This document shows positions 1 through 6,691 of a stretch of 12,973 nucleotides of DNA, in pieces. Source of the stretch: Deltaproteobacteria bacterium (GTDB taxonomy: Bacteria; Desulfobacterota; Desulfobacteria; Desulfobacterales; Desulfobacteraceae); contig QMMT01000015.1 in assembly GCA_003647385.1 (NCBI GenBank), positions 1 through 12,973 on the forward strand. The letters are read 5' to 3'. The first letter of the stretch is position 1, and each line of letters opens with the position of its first letter. A model generated the notes under the pieces. The model worked only from the letters and a program-made list of their open reading frames with translations, had not been told where the DNA came from and searched no databases. The position numbers were made by a program, and so were the translations under genes.

Positions 1-12
1 ATATAAAAACAG

Positions 13-18
13 TACAAT
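13..18 (+). promoter_or_regulatory. Possible -10 element (TACAAT)
   Basis: TACAAT matches the sigma70 -10 consensus at five of six positions and lies about 40 bp before the first gene. The matching -35 would fall outside the window, so this is only a candidate. Confidence 0.25.
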
Positions 19-57
19 AAAGCTTTTGTATGTGTCGTTATGATTAAGGAAAAATAA

Positions 58-732
58 ATGGAGTTGTCCGTTTTTGATTTATCAAAACACCTGGGTGTTG
101 CCCCGAATACCATTGAGCGGTGGATACGGCAGGGGAAACTGCCGGTTTCCAAAAAAGGGACTAACTACCGGTTTCAGTCAAACGAGCTCTCAAAATGGGC
201 TTTAAGGAATAATATAAATCTGGATCTTACTGATAAAGAAACACCGGAAAAAATACAGGAGTCAAATATTGCCTTATCCGATGCGGTTCAAAACGGTGGT
301 GTCTATTGTAATATTAAAGGAAATGATGTGAACAGTGTTTTAAAAGCCTGCCTTGAAAAAATTTCGGAGATACCAGACGATTTTAAAGCAGATCTTCTTG
401 AGCGCTTGATAGAAAGGGAAAAGGCCCTTTCAACGGGTATTGGAAAGGGGATTGCCATTCCCCACCCCCGGGAACAATTAAGTTATTTAAAACATCCCAT
501 GATTTCCGTCTGCTTTTTAGATCAGCCAGTGGATTATAAAGCTCTGGACAACCAGCCGGTGTCTGTATTGTTTTTTATATTTTGTCCTGTGCTGAAACTG
601 CATTTACACTTATTATCTGTTTTATCATTTTGTTTAAGAGACAGCCGGTTTACAGGTTTTCTAAAATCAAACCCTGATCCGATTGCGTTGATTGAAAAAA
701 TAAAAATCCTTCAAAAAGCAAATCCGATATAG
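58..732 (+). CDS. HTH-PTS EIIA fusion regulator (PtsN-like)
   Basis: A 224-residue protein with two parts. Residues about 3-50 resemble an excisionase/MerR-type helix-turn-helix (LSKHLGVAPNTIERWIRQGK, then a basic wing around residues 31-40), which suggests DNA binding. Residues about 72-220 match the PTS EIIA type-2 (fructose/mannitol/Ntr) fold. The GIAIPHPR motif carries the likely phosphorylated His136, and a second conserved-type His182 lies in a K-x-H-L-x-L-L context. There are no EIIB or EIIC domains, so this is regulatory rather than sugar-transporting, by analogy with PtsN. The start has an AAGGA Shine-Dalgarno at 46-50, 7 nt before the ATG. It is followed after 26 bp by the ClC gene and then a stress protein, so it may regulate them or act on the channel; EIIA-Ntr controls potassium transport in enterobacteria. 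DNA target and phosphodonor are unknown. The domain assignment is firm, the role inferred. Confidence 0.85.
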   Translation: MELSVFDLSKHLGVAPNTIERWIRQGKLPVSKKGTNYRFQSNELSKWALRNNINLDLTDKETPEKIQESNIALSDAVQNGGVYCNIKGNDVNSVLKACLEKISEIPDDFKADLLERLIEREKALSTGIGKGIAIPHPREQLSYLKHPMISVCFLDQPVDYKALDNQPVSVLFFIFCPVLKLHLHLLSVLSFCLRDSRFTGFLKSNPDPIALIEKIKILQKANPI

Positions 733-758
733 TCAATGCAATGGAGTAAATAAATTAA

Positions 759-2487
759 ATGCCTGCAATAAAAAACTGGTATAAAACTGTATACCAGCGT
801 CTGTTTCATCTTGATGACAGACTGCTGCTGATCATTGCAGGCTCCATCGCCGGGATCTGTAGCGGCCTTGCTGCTGTGGTCCTGCGCTTGTCCCTTGAAT
901 CTGTCCTTGAATGGCTTCATCCATTTCGTCATTATGGGTGGGCATTCATTTTTCCTGCTGTTGGCGCACTTTTATCTTCTTTCTATCTTGAAAAAATTGC
1001 CAGGGAAGGGGCTGGACATGGGGTGCCGGAGGTCATCTATTCAGTTTCAAGATATGGTGGGTTGTTGCGGTTTCGATCCAGTTATTCAAGATTAATATCC
1101 AGTTTTTTAACTATTGGAAGCGGGGGGTCTGCCGGGCCTGAAGCGCCTGTGGTCATGAGTGGATCAGCCATTGGTTCCAGTATTGCCAAGTTTCTTTCGT
1201 TAAACGACCGGCAGAGGATAACTCTTGTGGGGTGCGGCACCGCAGGTGCCATCGCCTCTATTTTTAATGCTCCCATTGCAGGCCTTGTCTTTTCCATCGA
1301 AGTAATTCTAGGGGAGTGGAAATTTGTCAATATTATTCCCATTGCCATTGCCGCCGTGGCAGGGGCCCAGGTAAGCCAGGCCATTATTCCCGAGCGGGTT
1401 CTTTTTTTCCACCAGCCGTTTCAGGTCGGTTTCCCGGATGTTTTAGCCTGTCTTTGTCTTGCAGTGGTTACGGCCATGATTTCAGTGTTGTTTACCAAAG
1501 TCTTAAGGCAAACAGGAAAGATTGCCAAGAAATCTGCCTTCCCCTTATGGGGTCGTGCATTCATTGGAGGATGTACAGTTGGAATCATCGGGATGTTTAT
1601 GCCGGTGGTTCTGGCAGAAGGGTATTCTTTTATCCAGTCAATGATTTCCGGTACTTTTTCGATGGGATTATTCCTTGCCTTCGTGGCTGTTTTTGCTAAA
1701 ATTTTTGCCACTGCCATGACATTGGGCTGGGGGGGGGTCAGGCGGAATTTTTGCTCCTTGCCTTCTTATTGGAAGCCTTACCGGGATTGTTTTTCATAAA
1801 ATGTTGTTTGCTTTATTTCCGACGGTGGGGTGTGCCAGTGAAGGGGCATATGCACTGCTTGGTATGACAGGAATCATCAGCGGCGTGATGCAGGCCCCAT
1901 TAACCGGAATTTTTCTTATTGTTGAAATTACCGGCGGTTATGAAACGATCTTACCTTTGATTGTGGTTTCTTCCATTTCATCCACCATGAGTCACTATAT
2001 TGAACCGGCCTCCTTTTATTTTAAGGAGCTCATCGAAAGGGGCCAGTTCCTACGGCCGGGTACCGATGCAAGAATCCTGTCCGATTTAAATATCCGTGAA
2101 CTCATTGAGACGGAATTTGTTACAGTTTCGGAAAATATGGTATTTAGAAAATTTATTGAGCTGCTGAAGACATCAGGCCAGAATTTTTTCCCGGTCATAG
2201 AAGATGGGAGTGATGAGTATAAAGGGATGATACAAATCAGTGGAATTCGCAGATATGCCCTTGATCCAGGCATGTATGACATGATTTTTTTAAATCAGAT
2301 TATGGATACCGAAGTAATAACCGCATCCTTGGAAAATGATCTGCAGGAGGTTCTGGATATGATGGATATTAATAATATGGACAGTATACCGATTGTCGAA
2401 AATGACCAGTTTATCGGTATGATATCAAAGACCAGGGTTCTGGATTTATACCGCAGGGAGCTGATCGTGCAGACCAGTGTTCATTAG
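759..2487 (+). pseudogene. ClC chloride channel/transporter with CBS pair, frameshifted
   Basis: One ClC gene read in two frames: 759-1799 (346 codons; its last 20 residues are out-of-frame) and 1801-2487 (228 codons). Deleting one G from the G9 run at 1729-1737 restores 575 continuous residues and the motif GSGGIFAP at about residues 326-333. Other ClC signatures are GHGVPEV (87-92), the GREGP equivalent GPEAP (126-130) with the gating glutamate Glu128, and a Tyr at about 420 in the position of the central anion-coordinating Tyr. The site of the proton glutamate of CLC-ec1 appears to be Val (after SIE, 179-181), so channel versus exchanger cannot be decided here. The membrane core is followed by two CBS domains (about 443-499 and 511-564). 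The start is ATG 759; GGAG at 743-746 is a rather distant ribosome site. The break could be a sequencing error, a real mutation or a phase-variable tract. As written, the two pieces split the selectivity region and should not make a working channel. Confidence 0.85.
1729..1737 (+). repeat. Homopolymeric G9 tract at ClC frameshift
   Basis: Nine consecutive G residues lie inside the ClC reading frame. Eight Gs would encode Trp-Gly-Gly-Ser-Gly-Gly-Ile-Phe-Ala-Pro, the expected ClC motif. Nine give Trp-Gly-Gly-Val-Arg-Arg and a stop at 1797-1799. Long G runs are prone to replication slippage and to base-calling error. An ATG at 1801 sits one base after the premature stop, so reinitiation is possible on paper. 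Confidence 0.9.
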
Positions 2488-2511
2488 AATTTTTAAAAAA
2501 AGGAGAAGAAA

Positions 2512-3339
2512 ATGAATTATAAATTGCTTCATATTTTCAGGAATACGCCCTTTGGCAGGGAGACCTTTCTTCAATCATTGTATTTTTGTAAAACAATCAA
2601 TGCATTTCCTGTTGTCTACATTCCAAAGAGTGATAAATTTTTAATGTATTTTTCCAATGATGCCGTGCAGGTTGATCTGGATCATTCATACTTGACATCA
2701 CCTGACACTGCCCAAAGCCATGCAGAAGCATTGTTTAATGAAATGGATATCAAACCGATGTTTTATGCGCCTAAAAATTTTACCGCCTCCTCATTGCCCG
2801 ATATCTCTACTAATTTTGATTATTTATGCTGCCCAAGATCTGTCAGTGATCTGTCCTCAAAGATAGGACTGGGACACATTGGTCCCAAGGTGAGAAGAAT
2901 CATCAAGCATGCAACCTTTCCAATTTTAATCACAAGTCCAGTATATAAACCCTGGGAAAGTATTTCCGTTTTCTTTGGCGGTTCTAAAAATGCAGTAACT
3001 GCACTGAGATTAGGTTTGAAAACAGCCATGTCCTCAGGACTACCGCTGGATATTTATACCTTAATGGAAAAAAAGGATGAAACATTTTATAGAGAGCTGG
3101 TTAAAAATGAGGGGCTTACCGAACCTGTCAGCCAATTATCCAGACAATGGTATTTTTATAAAAAACCGGATTTTAATACCATGTTATATGAAGTGCCGCA
3201 TAATTCACTTATCGTGTTGGGCGCATATGGTCACGGAATTATAAGGGATATTCTTTTGGGCAGCAAGATGGAGCAGATCCAGTCAACAGTGACCAATAAC
3301 CTTTTAATAACAGGCCCACACTGTTCGATATCATTATAA
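2512..3339 (+). CDS. Tandem universal stress protein (USP family)
   Basis: A 275-residue protein that reads as two USP (UspA-like, Rossmann-type) units, with the second starting near residue 145. The C-terminal unit ends with VLGAYGHGIIRDILLGS, which fits the G-x2-G-x9-G-S nucleotide-binding motif of ATP-binding USPs, and then a typical final beta strand (NNLLITGPH). The N-terminal half is more degenerate and keeps only a weak trace of this pattern (about residues 118-145, ending PILITSP). A strong AAGGAG ribosome site at about 2500-2506 supports the ATG. It lies 24 bp after the ClC frame and probably shares its transcript. Such double USPs often sit beside ion transporters and may sense ATP or stress, but the partner here is inferred only from position. 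The stop overlaps the end of the convergent U32 gene. Confidence 0.85.
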   Translation: MNYKLLHIFRNTPFGRETFLQSLYFCKTINAFPVVYIPKSDKFLMYFSNDAVQVDLDHSYLTSPDTAQSHAEALFNEMDIKPMFYAPKNFTASSLPDISTNFDYLCCPRSVSDLSSKIGLGHIGPKVRRIIKHATFPILITSPVYKPWESISVFFGGSKNAVTALRLGLKTAMSSGLPLDIYTLMEKKDETFYRELVKNEGLTEPVSQLSRQWYFYKKPDFNTMLYEVPHNSLIVLGAYGHGIIRDILLGSKMEQIQSTVTNNLLITGPHCSISL

Positions 3340-5298
3340 AAGACTAAGATCCCAGTTCCAGAGACCGGGCCGGTTCTTTATTTTTACATCGCGGGGGATG
3401 GTTTCATGGATATGGATGAAGTGTGAGTATCCGGCTTCCAAAAGTATTTCTTTTTTTGATGTTAAATCCAGGTACCAGTTGGGAAAAATAAAATAATTGC
3501 TGTTCTGTTTTGAAATCCAGGCGGTTTCACCTTTTGGACTTGTAATAGGTTTGTTGGTTTTAAGATCATTAGAGATGATTCTTGAGATGCCTAACGGCCA
3601 GTTGCCATAAGTCACAATACCAAGCGGAAGATCACAAGCTTTAGGCAAAGAGCAGAAGGTCTCCTTGTCAAGCTCCGGACTGACAATGGCACCGGAGAAA
3701 CCAGTTTGTTTTAAAAGATTCACCGTCATGCTGTTGGTGACGTTGCAGAATGGCCCTGCCCATAGATTTAACTGGTTTGGGTTTTTAAAAAAAGAGAGTT
3801 GCCACAAGGCGTTTAAAACAAAGTTTTTCGCCCCCTTTTTTATGGCCTTGGCAATATATTCAGAACATATTTTTTCTTCATCCGGGAACAAAACCGGATC
3901 CAGCCATAACCAGTTTCTCTTTGAAGGAGCTACAGAATATCCCTGACTTGAAATCCAGACGCCGGTCTCTTCATGGCTATATTTTTGTCGATGCCTGCCC
4001 CTTGAAAGATTCATTTCCATGATTCTGGCTTTTGGCTTTCTATATTTTTCGGGCTTTTGATGCTGAGCCGCTGTATGGATATCTTTAACAGGCCGGATCG
4101 ATATTTTTTCTATACCGGTAAGTTCATCTTCAAGGGATTTAATAATAGATACAAGCTCTGAGCCTCTGCGGTCAATGATATAGACAGCGGTTCCTTTTTT
4201 AATTCTATATTTTGATTTATTACCCAGATAGAATTTTCCTTTTTTAGGCACTGCCCGTGTAACCCTTTGAACCGAATGGAATTGATCATCTTCAAAGCCG
4301 ATTCTTAAAAGATCTGAAGGCAGAAGTGCTTCTCTTGTGATAAAGTAAGGAGATGCAGGGTTTTTTATTCGACCTGCAAAAAGTCCGGATCCCGTTTCTG
4401 AAGAATGATCCAAAGGGTTCATTATCCTCTGGGATAAAAGGTTATAATGACCGAACTCTCTTCCCATTGCATAATCAAGGTATGAGAGTGCCTCTTTTTT
4501 CTTTTTTGGTTCATCCCTCAATAGTTTATAGGCTTTAACCGTATAATAGACATAATGGGGACTTTTTTTTCGACCTTCAATTTTCCAGGTCGTTATTTTA
4601 GGGATTTGTTTTAATACTTTTACCAGCACGTCTGCAGAAAAATCCATACAGGAAAAATATCTTTTTTTATCTCCTTTTTGATCATACATCCGTCGGCAGG
4701 GCTGGACACATCTGCCTCGAAGGGAGCTTTTCCCTCCAAACCATGAACTCCAATAGCATCGACCGGATATGGAGTAGCACAATGCCCCATGGATGAAAGC
4801 TTCAAGTTCAATATCTTCAGGGGTGTTTTGGGCTATTTTCTTCATTTCATCAATGGTAAACTCTCTGGGCAGGACTATTTTTTTAAATCCGAACCGACTG
4901 GCTGTTTTTATTCCGGAAGAAAAAGTGCAGTTGCCCAGAGTGGAAAGGTGGAATTCTTTTTTAAAACCTGCTTTTTTCGCCAGGGGTATCATGGCAAGGT
5001 CTTGAACAATCAGGGCATCGAAATCAACAAATTTACAGAGTTTGTGAAGAATTTTATAAACTTTTTCCTGTTCAGATTCCTTGATAATGGAATTAAATGC
5101 TACATAGACCTTGATATGTCTGGATTTGGCAAGTTTTGTTAATCTTGCCAGTTCTTCGATACTGAAATTTTGGGCTTCCATGCGTGCGGAAAAGATTTTC
5201 AGGCCGCAGTAGATGGCATCAGCACCAGCAGCAATGGCCGCAAAAAATGAATTTTTATCACCTGCCGGCGCAAGAATTTTAGGGATGTTTGTACTCAT
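3334..5298 (-). CDS. U32 family peptidase-like protein (RlhA/TrhP/PrtC superfamily)
   Basis: A 654-residue protein if started at the ATG at 5298 (MSTNIPKILAPAG). That start has AAAGG 5 nt upstream and lies downstream of a good promoter; an in-frame TTG at 5343 adds 15 residues but sits inside the promoter spacer. The N-terminal TIM-barrel-like U32 domain opens with LAPAGDKNSFFAAIAAGADAIY. It carries the U32 signature EAFIHGALCYSISGRC, then RGRCVQPCR, giving four cysteines (about 174, 181, 197, 201) that in characterised relatives fit an Fe-S cluster. Residues about 430-640 look like a second, diverged U32-type half (NLWAGPFCNVTNSMTVNLLKQTG, later YGNWPLGISR). Despite the peptidase name, E. 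coli members are tied to prephenate-dependent hydroxylation of tRNA (TrhP) or 23S rRNA (RlhA); RlhA is of similar length. The exact substrate is not decidable from sequence. It converges on the stress-protein gene and diverges from the cupin gene. Confidence 0.85.
   Translation of the reverse strand: MSTNIPKILAPAGDKNSFFAAIAAGADAIYCGLKIFSARMEAQNFSIEELARLTKLAKSRHIKVYVAFNSIIKESEQEKVYKILHKLCKFVDFDALIVQDLAMIPLAKKAGFKKEFHLSTLGNCTFSSGIKTASRFGFKKIVLPREFTIDEMKKIAQNTPEDIELEAFIHGALCYSISGRCYWSSWFGGKSSLRGRCVQPCRRMYDQKGDKKRYFSCMDFSADVLVKVLKQIPKITTWKIEGRKKSPHYVYYTVKAYKLLRDEPKKKKEALSYLDYAMGREFGHYNLLSQRIMNPLDHSSETGSGLFAGRIKNPASPYFITREALLPSDLLRIGFEDDQFHSVQRVTRAVPKKGKFYLGNKSKYRIKKGTAVYIIDRRGSELVSIIKSLEDELTGIEKISIRPVKDIHTAAQHQKPEKYRKPKARIMEMNLSRGRHRQKYSHEETGVWISSQGYSVAPSKRNWLWLDPVLFPDEEKICSEYIAKAIKKGAKNFVLNALWQLSFFKNPNQLNLWAGPFCNVTNSMTVNLLKQTGFSGAIVSPELDKETFCSLPKACDLPLGIVTYGNWPLGISRIISNDLKTNKPITSPKGETAWISKQNSNYFIFPNWYLDLTSKKEILLEAGYSHFIHIHETIPRDVKIKNRPGLWNWDLSLL
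3360..3386 (+). terminator. Candidate intrinsic terminator after the stress-protein gene
   Basis: On the + strand, AGA-(G bulge)-ACCG at 3360-3367 can pair with CGGTTCT at 3371-3377 around a GGC loop (3368-3370), followed by the T-rich tail TTATTTTTA. It begins 20 bp after the stress-protein stop, inside the 3' end of the opposing U32 gene. Orientation and tail fit termination of the + strand transcript. No folding energy was computed. Confidence 0.5.
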
Positions 5299-5333
5299 TT
5301 TTACCTTTATACAATTTGGTTTAATAAAAGAAG

Positions 5334-5362
5334 AGTATTGCAATTTTGGTGAAATTTGTCAA
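5334..5362 (-). promoter_or_regulatory. Sigma70-type promoter for the U32 gene
   Basis: Read on the minus strand, TTGACA (5362-5357) is a perfect -35 box, followed by a 17-nt spacer and AATACT (5339-5334), four of six matches to the -10 consensus. Transcription would start near 5327, leaving a leader of roughly 29 nt before the ATG at 5298. This supports the ATG over the upstream TTG at 5343, which lies in the spacer. Confidence 0.6.
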
Positions 5363-5368
5363 AATAAT
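5363..5368 (+). promoter_or_regulatory. Weak candidate -10 for the cupin gene
   Basis: AATAAT matches five of six -10 positions. The only upstream -35-like hexamer is TTGCAA at 5338-5343, with a long 19-nt spacer. If real, it would overlap face to face with the U32 promoter. The evidence is weak. Confidence 0.2.
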
Positions 5369-5410
5369 GGAACACTGGTAAAGCGATTAAAATTAATAAA
5401 GGAAAAAATC

Positions 5411-5737
5411 ATGTTTGCAAAGTTTGATTCACAAGGATTTTTGACACCCATTGACGGAATAGAAATGAAAACATCTGTGTATGGTGAAAATAGTTTATTG
5501 ACACGGTTTCATTTACAGAAAGGGAGCGTCTTGCCCAGGCACTCCCATCCCCAGGAACAGACCGGGTTCATGGTGTCAGGAAAAATGAAATTGTTCATTG
5601 ATGGAAAAGAGTTTCTGGCAGAACCGGGTGATACCTGGTCTATAAAAGGTGATGTAGAACACTGGGCTGAAGTCGTTGACGATTCTGTGGCGATTGAAGT
5701 ATTCTCTCCTATAAGGGAAGATTATATGCCTAAATAA
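5411..5737 (+). CDS. Small single-domain cupin (KdgF-like metal-binding fold)
   Basis: A 108-residue protein made of one cupin_2 beta-barrel. Metal-ligand candidates are His44, His46, Gln50 (PRHSHPQEQ) and His84 (PGD at 72-74, then VEHW), the usual HxH-x3-Q ... H arrangement of KdgF-type cupins. The start is the ATG at 5411, preceded by AAAGG at 5398-5402. An in-frame ATG at 5213 would extend it by 66 residues, but that stretch is antisense to the U32 gene and not cupin-like, so it is rejected. The protein is predicted cytoplasmic, with no signal peptide. Its substrate is unknown: such cupins include sugar-processing enzymes and small-molecule sensors. It diverges from the U32 gene and lies 70 bp ahead of the LD-carboxypeptidase gene, with which it might be cotranscribed. 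Confidence 0.85.
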   Translation: MFAKFDSQGFLTPIDGIEMKTSVYGENSLLTRFHLQKGSVLPRHSHPQEQTGFMVSGKMKLFIDGKEFLAEPGDTWSIKGDVEHWAEVVDDSVAIEVFSPIREDYMPK

Positions 5738-5807
5738 AAAAATAGAACCATCGTTTTTAAGATTTTGGCTTTAAAAAAAAAATTAAAATAGGAAAGTCAA
5801 CCATCAT

Positions 5808-6686
5808 ATGAAAAGACCCGCACTTTTAAAATCTGGAGACAGATTAGGTGTCTGTGCCCCGTCAGCACGCTTTGATACGGATAAGTTAAACCTTGGAATT
5901 CAGGCGTTGGAAAATTTGGGGTTCAAGGTCAAAGTTCCTGAAGAGATCTTTCAAAAGAAGCGATATCTTGCCGGAGATGACGGGTTAAGGGCAGGTGTTG
6001 TCAACCAGCTGTTTTCAGATCCTGATATAGATGGAATTATTTGTGCCCGGGGTGGTTTCGGGGCACTGCGAATCCTGGAGCATTTAAATTGGACTGTTAT
6101 TAAAAAAAATCCCAAGCCTTTTGTTGGTTTTTCTGACAGCACAGCCCTTTTGTTGTCTATTATCAGTGAGACAGGTAACTTGGTTATTCATGGACCCAAT
6201 GTGGTTTCACTCGCCCATGCTTCTAAAAAAACAATTGATTCATTTTACACTACTCTGACCGGTTCTTTTGATAAAATTAAAGTAACGGATGGGAAAATCA
6301 TAAGGCCTGGTAAGTGTACAGGTGTATTAAAAGGAGGGAATATTGCTACTATCACTCATCTTTTAAGTACACGGTATCAGCCTGATTTTAAAAATTCCAT
6401 TTTATTCCTGGAAGATATTGGCGAACCCGCCTATAAAATTGACCGGATGCTGACTCAGATGAAAATGGCAGGTCTGTTTAAGGAAATAAGGGGTGTGATT
6501 ACCGGGTCCTTTGAAAAGTGTGAGAATGATGAGTATATAGAAGAAATACTGTTTGAAATATTTGAAAAAAACAATATCCCGATTCTTTCAGGGTTGGATT
6601 CCGGACATGGAACGGTTAATCTATCCTTATATATGGGATGTAAAATTGAGATGGATACAAAAACATCAAGCATTCACTGGATTTAA
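5808..6686 (+). CDS. ldcA: LD-carboxypeptidase, S66 family (muramoyltetrapeptide carboxypeptidase)
   Basis: A 292-residue protein of normal length for the S66 family. The enzyme removes the terminal D-Ala from tetrapeptide stems (an LD-bond cleavage) during murein recycling. The sequence shows the start LKSGDRLGVCAPSA, the CARGGFGALRIL loop (79-90), and the putative catalytic Ser109 in GFSD, Glu202 in FLED and His267 in DSGHG, the Ser-Glu-His triad of this family. No signal peptide is visible, so a cytoplasmic recycling role is favoured over a periplasmic one. The ATG at 5808 has AGGAAA about 12 nt upstream, a loose fit. The next gene starts 5 bp after the stop, so the two are almost certainly translated together. 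Related S66 members include microcin C immunity proteins (MccF), but the neighbouring cell-wall genes favour LdcA. Confidence 0.88.
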   Translation: MKRPALLKSGDRLGVCAPSARFDTDKLNLGIQALENLGFKVKVPEEIFQKKRYLAGDDGLRAGVVNQLFSDPDIDGIICARGGFGALRILEHLNWTVIKKNPKPFVGFSDSTALLLSIISETGNLVIHGPNVVSLAHASKKTIDSFYTTLTGSFDKIKVTDGKIIRPGKCTGVLKGGNIATITHLLSTRYQPDFKNSILFLEDIGEPAYKIDRMLTQMKMAGLFKEIRGVITGSFEKCENDEYIEEILFEIFEKNNIPILSGLDSGHGTVNLSLYMGCKIEMDTKTSSIHWI

Positions 6687-6691
6687 TTTCT

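Noticed and set aside
1130..1150. Apparent loss of the ClC gating glutamate (Ala at the Glu position of GREGP)
   Set aside because: Aligning GGSAGPEAP with the common GGSAGREGP places GPEAP on GREGP, so Glu128 is retained.
3285..3325. Inverted repeat AACAGTG / CACTGTT near the end of the stress-protein gene, as a terminator for the U32 gene
   Set aside because: The loop is 27 nt and no T tract follows on the minus strand; it lies in coding sequence and may be chance.
5299..5343. A longer U32 protein starting at TTG 5343
   Set aside because: The TTG lies in the spacer of the predicted promoter and has no clear ribosome site, while the ATG at 5298 has AAAGG and the family-like N terminus.
5213..5410. 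An N-terminal extension of the cupin reading frame from an ATG at 5213
   Set aside because: It is antisense to the conserved start of the U32 gene and not cupin-like; the ATG at 5411 has its own ribosome site and gives a standard single-domain cupin.
5738..5807. A terminator between the cupin and ldcA genes
   Set aside because: The gap is A/T-rich, but I find no stable stem before the A/T runs.
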